Assembly: GCA_023268935.1 (NCBI GenBank)
Contig: JALRKK010000026.1
Span: 1 to 64,000 of the forward strand
Direction: 5' to 3'
DNA from: Glaciecola sp.
GTDB lineage: Bacteria; Pseudomonadota; Gammaproteobacteria; Enterobacterales; Alteromonadaceae
Length of the DNA stretch: 64,000 nucleotides
Part shown: positions 1 through 9,045 of the stretch, in pieces
Layout of the letters: each line of letters starts with the position of its first letter
Position numbering within the stretch: position 1 is the first letter of the stretch
Position numbers and translations under genes: made by a program
The notes under the pieces: model-generated
Told to the model about the DNA's origin: nothing
Databases searched by the model: none
Seen by the model: the letters and a program-made list of their open reading frames with translations, nothing else

Positions 1-429
1 ACGATCACAGGTGTTTCTCGCTATATCAAAGAAGTGCAAGGTAAAGCCATCACCACCGTTGCCGTAGAACCAACTGACTCACCAGTGATTACTCAAGCTA
101 AAGCGGGTGAAGAACTCACCCCAGGCCCTCACAAAATTCAAGGTATTGGTGCGGGATTCATCCCAGGCAATCTTGATTTGGACTTAGTCGATGAAGTTGA
201 ACAAGTATCTAACGAAGAATGCATGGAAATGGCCAAACGTTTGATGAAAGAAGAAGGTATCTTAGCGGGTATTTCTTCTGGCGCGGCCGTTGTTGCGGCG
301 AAGCGCTATGCAGAGCGTCCTGAAAATAAAGATAAAGTCGTTGTCGTTCTTTTGGCCTCTGGCACCGAACGTTATTTATCTAGCCCAATGTTCGCGGGTG
401 AGTTCAGTGACCTAGAAGAAGTTCAGTAA
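1..429 (+). CDS. cysK: Cysteine synthase A, C-terminal fragment (truncated by window start)
   Basis: Frame 1 is open from base 1 ([16 protein letters not shown]...); CysK C-terminal motifs [19 protein letters not shown] and [15 protein letters not shown]. Confidence 0.93.
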   Translation, partial: TITGVSRYIKEVQGKAITTVAVEPTDSPVITQAKAGEELTPGPHKIQGIGAGFIPGNLDLDLVDEVEQVSNEECMEMAKRLMKEEGILAGISSGAAVVAAKRYAERPENKDKVVVVLLASGTERYLSSPMFAGEFSDLEEVQ

Positions 430-452
430 TTTATATTTCTGTCGATAAATAA

Positions 453-477
453 GGGAAGTATTTACTTCCCTTTTTTT
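453..477 (+). terminator. Rho-independent terminator of cysK
   Basis: GGGAAGTA-TT-TACTTCCC followed by T7. Confidence 0.9.
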
Positions 478-492
478 ATGGATAAAACAAGG

Positions 493-588
493 ATGAAATT
501 AATTAAATTATGGGCTGCTTGTGTGGTATTGGTGTTGGCTGTTGGTTGCGGTAACAACGAAGGCGATAGCTTTAAATCATCTTTCTAA
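493..588 (+). CDS. Putative 31-aa lipoprotein (below the size cutoff of the supplied ORF track)
   Basis: MKLIKLWAACVVLVLAVGCGNNEGDSFKSSF*; lipobox LAVGC directly after a hydrophobic signal segment. Confidence 0.5.
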   Translation: MKLIKLWAACVVLVLAVGCGNNEGDSFKSSF

Positions 589-1331
589 CTTCGTTGCACA
601 AATGCATCAAATGCCTGTTTAGCGTCTTCAGACTGCATTGCCGCAATAAAAATTTTGAGCTCAGCGTACATATGCTCTTTCACCGCAATGGTATTTGATT
701 TCATTAATCGCTTAGATTGTCTGAGCGCCGTTTGTGGGAGGTCGGCGAGTTTTTGCGCCGTTTGGGTGACTTTTGCTTTTAGCGCTTCTGTTTCTAGTAC
801 TTCGTTGACCATGCCCATATCTTTCGCGGATTCAGCGGTGACAGACTCACCTAACAACAACCACTCAGATGCTTTTACGTGTCCCATCAAGCGCGGCATG
901 ATGTAGCTTGATGCATATTCCGGGACCAGACCTAAATTGATAAAGGGAGTTTTCAAGATAGTGTTACGCGAACAATAAACAAAATCACAATGGAGCAATA
1001 ACGTTGCCCCGATTCCAATCGCAAGCCCTTCTACTTGGGCAATAATTGGTAATTCGCATTCCATCAACGCACGCATAAACTGTTCAGTTTCATTGATTTC
1101 GGCATCAGTTTGCGAAGTGGCAGCAATAAAATCGTGCATATCATTGCCTGCAGTGAATACACCATCGGTACCTTTGATGATAATGACCCTAGCGTCCTCA
1201 TCGTGTCCAGCATAATTGATGGCATTGGCAAGACTCAAATACATGTCTCGAGTGAGCGCGTTTTTTTTGTCTGGACGATTGATTGTAAGCGTTAGAATAT
1301 GCTCGTGTTGTTCAATAGCGATACGTTGCAT
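585..1331 (-). CDS. Enoyl-CoA hydratase/isomerase (crotonase family)
   Basis: ITINRPDKKNALT, FTAGNDMHDF, GLAIGIGATLLLHCDFVYCS. Confidence 0.9.
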   Translation of the reverse strand: MQRIAIEQHEHILTLTINRPDKKNALTRDMYLSLANAINYAGHDEDARVIIIKGTDGVFTAGNDMHDFIAATSQTDAEINETEQFMRALMECELPIIAQVEGLAIGIGATLLLHCDFVYCSRNTILKTPFINLGLVPEYASSYIMPRLMGHVKASEWLLLGESVTAESAKDMGMVNEVLETEALKAKVTQTAQKLADLPQTALRQSKRLMKSNTIAVKEHMYAELKIFIAAMQSEDAKQAFDAFVQRS

Positions 1332-1411
1332 GTAGGGGTCCTAATTTTTATTATTTGTCGCATGTAATTACAATGCGTATCATATACCAAAAACATTAAT
1401 ATGTTATCTAA

Positions 1412-2020
1412 ATGTTAAAGCACCTACCAATTGATCGTCAACACCTCCTGAGCCCTCTTTTACTTATAGTGGCTGCTTTTATATGTTCAGTGCCATTTGC
1501 TCATAATATTGATACGTTCAATTTTCAACACGAGGCCGTGAATCAAGGACAGTGGTATCGGTTAATGACACATGCCTTTTGGCATACCAATACCAATCAC
1601 TTTTTACTCAATAGCGCGGGAATATTGTTGTTGTGGGCATTGCATGGTGAGTACTACAACCAACGCAATGTGTTAGGTGTGATCGGTTTTGGCATACTGC
1701 TGAGTGGCTGCTTGGTATGGTGCTTTAGCCCAGATATAGATCGATACGTGGGGTTATCTGCCGCTCTGCACGGATTATTTGTCTGGGGGGCGTGTCATGA
1801 TATTTGCAAACACCGTCGTTCGGGCTGGCTACTTCTCATTGGCCTTTGTATCAAATTGATACAAGAGCAGTGGTTTGAAGACCCAACGACTGCAGAACTC
1901 ATCAATGCGTCTGTCGCAACAATGGCCCATGTGTATGGTGCGTTTGCTGGCGGGTGTTATTTCGTACTAGAAAAAATCTGGTCGCGACATGCTCATCGTA
2001 ACCAGATTTCAAAACCGTAA
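1412..2020 (+). CDS. rrtA: Rhombosortase (rhomboid-family intramembrane protease)
   Basis: About 200 aa, multiple TM segments, HAFWHTNTNHFLLNSAG and catalytic GLSAALHGLFVWG plus late H (AHVYGAF). Confidence 0.75.
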   Translation: MLKHLPIDRQHLLSPLLLIVAAFICSVPFAHNIDTFNFQHEAVNQGQWYRLMTHAFWHTNTNHFLLNSAGILLLWALHGEYYNQRNVLGVIGFGILLSGCLVWCFSPDIDRYVGLSAALHGLFVWGACHDICKHRRSGWLLLIGLCIKLIQEQWFEDPTTAELINASVATMAHVYGAFAGGCYFVLEKIWSRHAHRNQISKP

Positions 2021-2021
2021 T

Positions 2022-4514
2022 TTACAAGTTTTGTTCGAACAATTTAAAAATGCGGCGATATTCATCTAACCACGAACTTGGCTGGACAAAGCCGTGTGGC
2101 TCAACTGGATAAATTGCCGTTTCAAAATCTTCCTTTTCTAATTCAATCAAACGCTGTACAAGTCTCACTACATCGACAAAGAATACATTGTCATCGACCA
2201 TAGGTGCGTTGATCAACAAAGGCTTTTGCAGACCTTCCGCAAAATAAATCGGCGAAGAACGCTCATACGCTATAGGATCGATATCTGGATGATTGAGAAT
2301 ATTCGACGTGTACGGCGTATTGTAATGCGCCCAATCCGATACTGGACGTAACGCCGCCCCAGCTTGAAACAAATCAGGCGCAGTAAATAATGCCATAAAG
2401 GTCATAAAGCCACCGTAAGAACCGCCGTAGGTGCCGATACGCTCACGATCCACGTTGACATTGGCCACTAACCAATTTACTCCGTCACGGAGATCTTGTA
2501 CTTCAGGTGTCCCCATTTGACGATAAATCGCCGTGCGCCAATCGCGTCCATACCCTTTGGAGGCTCTGTAATCCATATCTAACACCACATAGCCTTGCTC
2601 AACGAGGAAGTTATGAAACATGTACTCTCGAAAATAGCCTGACCAACCCAGATGCGAATTCTGTAAATACCCTGCCCCGTGGTTAAAAATCACCGCGCGC
2701 TTAGGCTCTCCTGCCAAGGCATCATCTGCCATATACAAACGAGAATAAATCGGTCGATCGACGTGCGAGGAAGGCACCTCAACAATACTCGGCGCCATAA
2801 AGTCCATCGCCAAGTATTCCTCGGAAATTGTATTCGTCACCGCTTGTGCGGCGGTTTTCTCATTCGCAGAAGTCACAAATAATTCAGGTGGTCGAGTCAT
2901 CGACGAGTGCGTTAATAACAACTGCTCACCGGATGGACTTAGCGCATAGTCTGTCATACCATTCAGATCAGTTAGTGTTGTGGAGGCGCCACCTGCTACT
3001 GGGACTTTGTAAATTTCGTAAATCCCTGGATGCTTTTTATTGGCCTTATAAAAAATATCTTGTCCATCTGGGCTCAATGTGATCTGGTCGACCTCATATT
3101 GCCCCTTAGTCAGCTGTCGTGCTCCGCCATCAATCGGCTTTACATACAAATGAGAATAGCCATCTTCTTCAGAAAGATAGTACAAGGCCACCTCATCATG
3201 CAACCAACCAAAGCGATTAAAGGCATAATTAATCCAAGCCTCATCAGAAAGGCGATGCTGGGTAACGAGTTCTTTCTCGGCAAAATCCACCGTCACTATC
3301 CAACGGTCTTTATTATCCCAAGCCTCAAGCATAATCCCTACCTCATTGGCCTTAGAATGCCAATAAATGGGGGATTCACGCCAATACCAACTACTGAACA
3401 ACGTAATATCTCGAGGTAAGCGATTTACCTCATAGGTCTCGTTCTTGCGTGCCGCATTTTCGGTTTTCACCGAAGCCAGCACATCGTCGTTGTACCCTGG
3501 GAGTGTTTGATAACTCAAAGCATGACGCGAACCATCGGTTAGATTGAGCAAGAACAATTCATCATTTTGCGGTTTCGCATCCGCCACACGTTGACGCACC
3601 GGTTTAGATGCAATGCGTCCATCTTCTTGAATGTAGTGAGGCATGATATCAGTCTCTTCACGCATGGATTGTTGTTCGCGAGTAGCTACAACCGCCCATT
3701 CACCATTAGGTGACACACTCACTGCGCTCAAGCGATGCCCTGGTGCAAAATAAAACTCAGGCGCATACACTCTCGGTTGAGCGGATTGGATGCGTTTTTT
3801 GTAATCGGCTTGAGCTTGTCGGTCTTTGCGTTTATTCGAAATATAATCAATGAGTTTAATCTGCTCTTGCGCAATGTAATCCGGCGCAGGCTGAACCGCT
3901 TGAGGCGGGTGCGCAAAATGCCAAGTGAACAAATGTACCTGTTGCAGTGTATCCGGGTCCACCGCATACATCGCGTTATCTAATACAAAACTGATGCGAT
4001 TATCTTGCATGAAGCGGATCACACTAACACCGTCTTTATAAGTGGTGAGTTGTTTCACCAGTCCCGTTTGGGCATCATGAGCGAATACATAGCCACGATA
4101 CAACCACGCTGTCCAACGCTTATCATAACTGACCATGCGATCAGTAATTTCGGCCAAAAAATGCTCTTCAAGAGGTAGTTGTGCGCCATTGACATTATCT
4201 GAAGATGCGCCAAACCAGACATCTCGCACAGGAGACCCCTCTCGCTTGCGACTGTACATGACAGTATCAGCGAATGGATGCCAGCGCGCATTTTCAGGTT
4301 GACGACCCAACCAATCGGGATCTGACATGATTTTGTTTAGAGTGATACCTTGTGGCGTCTTACTCAGCGTTAACGGTAATGTTTGCGCCACTGGCGAAGC
4401 CGACGGTGCTGATGAGAGCGATGAACTGGAGTTGAGATCTGGTTCTGACGTTGCGGTACACGCGGTAATCAAACACACACTTGAAACGAGTAGAAGATGA
4501 GAAAATTGTTTCAT
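2022..4514 (-). CDS. S9 family prolyl oligopeptidase / dipeptidyl-peptidase IV-like, lipoprotein signal
   Basis: Beta-propeller repeats, GTYGGSYGGFMTF nucleophile motif, VEPHGF His motif; N-terminal LITACTATSE lipobox. Confidence 0.9.
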   Translation of the reverse strand: MKQFSHLLLVSSVCLITACTATSEPDLNSSSSLSSAPSASPVAQTLPLTLSKTPQGITLNKIMSDPDWLGRQPENARWHPFADTVMYSRKREGSPVRDVWFGASSDNVNGAQLPLEEHFLAEITDRMVSYDKRWTAWLYRGYVFAHDAQTGLVKQLTTYKDGVSVIRFMQDNRISFVLDNAMYAVDPDTLQQVHLFTWHFAHPPQAVQPAPDYIAQEQIKLIDYISNKRKDRQAQADYKKRIQSAQPRVYAPEFYFAPGHRLSAVSVSPNGEWAVVATREQQSMREETDIMPHYIQEDGRIASKPVRQRVADAKPQNDELFLLNLTDGSRHALSYQTLPGYNDDVLASVKTENAARKNETYEVNRLPRDITLFSSWYWRESPIYWHSKANEVGIMLEAWDNKDRWIVTVDFAEKELVTQHRLSDEAWINYAFNRFGWLHDEVALYYLSEEDGYSHLYVKPIDGGARQLTKGQYEVDQITLSPDGQDIFYKANKKHPGIYEIYKVPVAGGASTTLTDLNGMTDYALSPSGEQLLLTHSSMTRPPELFVTSANEKTAAQAVTNTISEEYLAMDFMAPSIVEVPSSHVDRPIYSRLYMADDALAGEPKRAVIFNHGAGYLQNSHLGWSGYFREYMFHNFLVEQGYVVLDMDYRASKGYGRDWRTAIYRQMGTPEVQDLRDGVNWLVANVNVDRERIGTYGGSYGGFMTFMALFTAPDLFQAGAALRPVSDWAHYNTPYTSNILNHPDIDPIAYERSSPIYFAEGLQKPLLINAPMVDDNVFFVDVVRLVQRLIELEKEDFETAIYPVEPHGFVQPSSWLDEYRRIFKLFEQNL

Positions 4515-4613
4515 TTTATGAACACTCTTTATTATTTTTACGTATGATAACGGGTATTTATTAAAACTATTCCATCACATTTACAATGTATTTACCACAC
4601 AAAGGAAATCAAC

Positions 4614-5159
4614 ATGAAAAGACTTATTCTTGGCCTGTTACTTGTCATTGGCAGTACCTCATCAGCGAGTGCACAGACTTGTCCTGATGTACTGAAGTTT
4701 ATGAAGCGTAAATTGAACTCACAAGAAACCGTTAATTTTTGCGAAGCGTATCAAGATAAAGCGATATTATTTGTGAATACTGCAAGTAAATGTGGCTTTA
4801 CTCCTCAATTTGAAGGGTTAGAAAAACTTTACGATCAGTACAAAGATCAAAATTTTGTTATCTTAGGTTTTCCCTCTGCGAGTTTTAACCAAGAATATTC
4901 AGATGAAGGCAAAACAGCAGAAGTATGCGAGCTAACTTATGGCGTGAACTTTCCGATGTTTGAGCCGATTTCTGTACGTGGAGACGATGCCGACCCACTG
5001 TATCGCAAACTCACAGAAATGGCGGATAAATCACCAAAATGGAATTTTTATAAATACCTAGTAGATCGCCAAGGCAACCTCGTTGACTCGTATTCGTCAT
5101 TTACCAAGCCTGATGATGCAGATTTGCTTGCAGACATTCAAAAGGCTATTCAGCCTTAA
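4614..5159 (+). CDS. Secreted glutathione peroxidase family protein
   Basis: Signal peptide; NTASKCGFTPQFEGLEKLY, YGVNFPMF, KWNFYKYLVD. Confidence 0.88.
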   Translation: MKRLILGLLLVIGSTSSASAQTCPDVLKFMKRKLNSQETVNFCEAYQDKAILFVNTASKCGFTPQFEGLEKLYDQYKDQNFVILGFPSASFNQEYSDEGKTAEVCELTYGVNFPMFEPISVRGDDADPLYRKLTEMADKSPKWNFYKYLVDRQGNLVDSYSSFTKPDDADLLADIQKAIQP

Positions 5160-5187
5160 CTGGCCACTTAACTTTGTCCACAAAAAA

Positions 5188-5209
5188 AGCCCCAGCTTTC
5201 ACTGGGGCT
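5188..5209 (-). terminator. Strong hairpin with U-tract only on the minus strand
   Basis: Plus strand AAAAAAAGCCCCAG-CTTTCA-CTGGGGCT; minus strand reads ...CTGGGGCTTTTTTT. Confidence 0.55.
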
Positions 5210-5371
5210 CTAACACACTCAACTAAACATAGGAACACAAGTTATCACTACTTGCATTATGTATGAGTATTGAAACACTTATAAGTTCAAAGTTTCGCCA
5301 CCCCTGATCTAAAAAATTTTCGTTTGCGTAATGAGCATTGACCCTTATCAATAATAAAACAAGGATATACT

Positions 5372-6742
5372 ATGCGTTACATAAAACTCTTAGCAGCGGG
5401 AGTCGCAGTTTTATCTCTCAGTGCGTGTTTAGATTCTGACAATGATTCTCCTCCGTTTCCTGAAACGGTAGTAACGACGGGCCAGGTTCGTGTTATTCAT
5501 GCCTCTGCAGACGCTCCAATGGTCAATATCAAGGTAAACGGAACCGTTTTTAATAATCTTACTAACGTAGATTATCAAGTCGCCTCTGGATTAATAGAAG
5601 TCAACCGTGGTACTTACACTTTGGGTGTTGAAGCTATTACCCCTGCTGGTAATGCAGATGTGTTATCTCGGATCGCCTCGGTTGATACAGACATGAATTA
5701 CAACGTGGTCGCATTGGGCAGTGTCGCTGCTGGCACCTTGGACATGGCCATTGTACCGGCCTCTGATCCAGCCGTTGCAGATGATATGGTTGCCGTTCAA
5801 ATCCTGCATGGCGCACCAGATGTTCCTATGGTAGATATTTATGTCACAGCGCCCGGCACGGATTTAGCAGCGGCTCAACCTCTCGCTACGGCTAGCTATC
5901 TTGACAGTACGGGTCTGGTTGAAGTTGCCTCAGGTGATTACCAAGTCCGTATTACGCTTGCGGGCACGCAAACTGTTGCGTTTGACTCTGGAACCGTCTC
6001 CCTTCCTGGTGGTGAAAATTTATTCATTACTGCAGTACCATCAATCGTACCAGGCGATGCGCCCGTCCAGCTTCTCGTTGCAACAACCGGTGCAAGTTTT
6101 GTAATCAATGATACGAATACACAAGCTGCACTAAGAGCTATTCATGCTGTTGCCGATGCGCCTGCGGTGGATATAATCGCAAATAACGCTTTAACGTTAT
6201 TTGATGGTGCGCCTTTCTTAGGGGTAACCGATTACGCCAATGTTGGTGCAGGTACTTATTTGGTTGATATTGCTGCCGATGCGGATAACAGTGTTGTGGT
6301 AGTAGATGATGCCAGTATTACGCTTGAAGCTGGTAAATTTTACACTGCGATTGCACACAATGATTTAGCAAACATTGCGGTTGATTTGCCGATGGATATG
6401 CCTCGTCGCGTTGCGACCGAAGCAAAGGTGCGTATTTTTCACGCCTCACCTGCAGCAGGCGCGGTGGATATTTATGTGACTGCAACTAACGATTTAACCG
6501 GGGCGAGTCCTGCGTTTACCAGTGTGCCCTTTGCTTCTCCTGATTTAGCGGAAACTGGATACGTTAGCCTTGCCCCTGGAGAGTATGTCGTGACTGTAAC
6601 ACCTACTGGTACAACAGACGTTGCCTTGCAAACTGGTACGCTATCTTTGATGGGTGGCATGATCTATACCGCCCTTGCAGTGGATGGGACTGGTGGTGGT
6701 GCCCCTGTGCAGTTGATCTTAGCGGATGATTTTGTAAACTAA
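5372..6742 (+). CDS. Surface lipoprotein with four DUF4397-type repeats
   Basis: LSACLDSDN lipobox; repeats VRVIHASADAPMVNI, VQILHGAPDVPMVDI, LRAIHAVADAPAVDI, VRIFHASPAAGAVDI. Confidence 0.88.
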   Translation: MRYIKLLAAGVAVLSLSACLDSDNDSPPFPETVVTTGQVRVIHASADAPMVNIKVNGTVFNNLTNVDYQVASGLIEVNRGTYTLGVEAITPAGNADVLSRIASVDTDMNYNVVALGSVAAGTLDMAIVPASDPAVADDMVAVQILHGAPDVPMVDIYVTAPGTDLAAAQPLATASYLDSTGLVEVASGDYQVRITLAGTQTVAFDSGTVSLPGGENLFITAVPSIVPGDAPVQLLVATTGASFVINDTNTQAALRAIHAVADAPAVDIIANNALTLFDGAPFLGVTDYANVGAGTYLVDIAADADNSVVVVDDASITLEAGKFYTAIAHNDLANIAVDLPMDMPRRVATEAKVRIFHASPAAGAVDIYVTATNDLTGASPAFTSVPFASPDLAETGYVSLAPGEYVVTVTPTGTTDVALQTGTLSLMGGMIYTALAVDGTGGGAPVQLILADDFVN

Positions 6743-6763
6743 CAAAATACTAATTAAAGAATT

Positions 6764-6800
6764 AAGGCCTTTGTATCTAAAAAGATATAAAGGCCTTTTT
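6764..6800. terminator. Bidirectional terminator between convergent genes
   Basis: AAGGCCTTTGTATCT-AAAA-AGATATAAAGGCCTTTTT. Confidence 0.85.
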
Positions 6801-6807
6801 GTTTGCC

Positions 6808-8049
6808 TTATTGAACAATGTCTAATGCTTGTGCAAGGTCATCTAACAAATCTTGGGTGTCTTCAATGCCAACTGATAAGCGAACACAAGCATCTGTAAT
6901 CCCCATCGCATCTCGCTCTGCCTGAGCAAATTCAAAAAAGATGGTTTGCGCCACAGGTAACGCCAAGGTTCGAGTATCGCCCAAATGCGTTGCACATAAT
7001 ATCGTATTTAATGCATTAATAAACGCGACTGGCGCCACTCCATTAGCCAAATCAAAGGCCAGAATCGCCCCTGTTGTTTCAAATTGTGAATGCACTAATG
7101 CATGCTGAGGATGCGTCTCAAGCGAGGGATGATAGACTTTGATGATCCCCGTGTGAGAAGACAAAAAGCGTGCAATGGCTTGCGCATTTTCACATGCTTT
7201 AGCGTAACGCATCGCGAGCGTTTCTTGACCCAGCATGATTTGACTGGCCGATGTAGGATCGAGTGTCGCTCCGATGTCACGCAGGCCTTTTTTGCGGATT
7301 TGAGTTAAGCCCCACATCCGTGTATCAGGTACTTGATAGATGACATCAATGTGTGGAAAGTGGGTCCAATCAAAGATACCCATATCCATTACCGCCCCCC
7401 CCATGGCTTGTCCGTGCCCAGCGATGTATTTGGTTAAAGAGGTAAATACTAAGCTGATTGGGAAGCGGGATACGTCGCACATTACATGGGGAGTCATTGT
7501 GGTATCGACGGCAAACACAATATGACACGCTTGGCACAACTGGCCAATCTCATCTAAATTGGGCAATTGCGTCAATGGATTGGCCAGACTCTCACAAAAC
7601 AGCATGCGTGTATTGTCCTTAAGGCTGTTTGTTACCGCATCCAAATCCGTGACATCCACAAACGTCACATCAATACCAAAACCCGATAACTGATGAAAAA
7701 AGCTGCGCGTATTGCCAAATAAAAACTGACTGACCACTATGTGGTCACCTGCTTTGAGCAAAGCAAATAAAGTCGAACTGATAGCGGCCATACCGCTACT
7801 AAACGTCACACAGCCCAGGGCATTGTGTTGTTGCGCAAGCAGTTGTTGTAAGGCACTGGTGGTGGGTGATGAGGAACGGCCGTAAACGTGCGCGACTTTT
7901 TTGCCTTGAAAGGCATCGACAATGCCTTGCGCATCCGCAAAATGATACAAGACACCGGTATTGATGGGTGAATGTACAGCGCCATCTTGTTGCGGGTTGA
8001 CCAAGCGGTCTTGATGGACTAATTGAGTAGTTGAACCAATGTTTTTCAC
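6808..8049 (-). CDS. Cys/Met metabolism PLP-dependent enzyme (cystathionine gamma-synthase / O-acetylhomoserine sulfhydrylase family)
   Basis: YGRSSSPTTSALQQ, SSGMAAI, ESLANP, PLP-lysine SLTKYIAGHG. Confidence 0.88.
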   Translation of the reverse strand: MKNIGSTTQLVHQDRLVNPQQDGAVHSPINTGVLYHFADAQGIVDAFQGKKVAHVYGRSSSPTTSALQQLLAQQHNALGCVTFSSGMAAISSTLFALLKAGDHIVVSQFLFGNTRSFFHQLSGFGIDVTFVDVTDLDAVTNSLKDNTRMLFCESLANPLTQLPNLDEIGQLCQACHIVFAVDTTMTPHVMCDVSRFPISLVFTSLTKYIAGHGQAMGGAVMDMGIFDWTHFPHIDVIYQVPDTRMWGLTQIRKKGLRDIGATLDPTSASQIMLGQETLAMRYAKACENAQAIARFLSSHTGIIKVYHPSLETHPQHALVHSQFETTGAILAFDLANGVAPVAFINALNTILCATHLGDTRTLALPVAQTIFFEFAQAERDAMGITDACVRLSVGIEDTQDLLDDLAQALDIVQ

Positions 8050-8198
8050 GAGTCTATACTTAAAACAAACTTACTTTTGCGCATAATGTACCACAAATAA
8101 TCGACAAATTAGGCAGACATAGGTTCTAGATTGTGAATTATTTGGAATTAGGTATACTCGATTTATTATCAAGCCCTATCTTACGCACTCGGATTGTT

Positions 8199-8954
8199 AT
8201 GTGTATTTTGTTTATTGCTGTCAAACAACACCCAGATTTCCCTTTAATCATTGCAGCAAACCGAGACGAATTTCATGCGCGTGTGACCTCGCCCTCTCAC
8301 AGTTGGAGTGATAATCCTCAGTTGTTTGCTGGGAGAGATGAGCAAGCAGGTGGTACATGGATGGGGATTCACTCTTCCGGACGCATTGCGGCGTTAACTA
8401 ATATTCGAGCCCCACAGCGCGAACGCATGGACGCTAAAACCCGTGGAGAACTCGTTGTTAATGCGCTTGAAGCTCTGGATGATAATAGCTTTTTGGAGAC
8501 CTTGCGCAAAACGGCTGATGAGTACAATGGTTATAATTTAGTCTATGGCAATCTTGATTCGTTGTCTGTGTTCAATAGTCACTCGTTAGAACATCATCAA
8601 CTGACCCAAGGCGTTTACGGCTTATCTAATGCTTCCTTAAATACCCCATGGCCAAAAGTACAACTGGGTGTCGATTCACTGAATAAGGCTTGCCAGAAAT
8701 CGGAGGAATTGGATATTGAAGATTTATTTGCGATTTTACACAATCGTGAGATCGCGTCTGATGAGCATTTACCAGATACTGGCATTGCTAAACCCTGGGA
8801 AAAAATGCTGTCGTCTATTTTTATCTGCTCACCTGATTACGGGACGCGCAGCTCTACCATATTGACTATCGATAACACAGGCACAATGAACTGGCAAGAA
8901 CGCAGTTACGACGCCAATGGGGTTGAAACAGGACGTGTGCATCACCGAGGTTAA
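8199..8954 (+). CDS. NRDE (TANGO2-like) family protein; start moved downstream to MCILFIAVKQHP
   Basis: MCILFIAV...IAANRDEFHAR; AGRDEQAGGTWMGI; ALTNIR. Confidence 0.88.
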   Translation: MCILFIAVKQHPDFPLIIAANRDEFHARVTSPSHSWSDNPQLFAGRDEQAGGTWMGIHSSGRIAALTNIRAPQRERMDAKTRGELVVNALEALDDNSFLETLRKTADEYNGYNLVYGNLDSLSVFNSHSLEHHQLTQGVYGLSNASLNTPWPKVQLGVDSLNKACQKSEELDIEDLFAILHNREIASDEHLPDTGIAKPWEKMLSSIFICSPDYGTRSSTILTIDNTGTMNWQERSYDANGVETGRVHHRG

Positions 8955-9045
8955 ACAAGTGGTCGTATATGCACATTTTCAGTTCACAGAACCCAAAAAA
9001 GTGGCATAATACCCTTTTATTGTAATGTCACATTAGGAATTTACT

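Noticed and set aside
2679-3983. Several plus-strand ORFs across the S9 peptidase gene
   Set aside because: All are antisense to a single intact 830-aa peptidase frame; no independent motif or ribosome-binding support.
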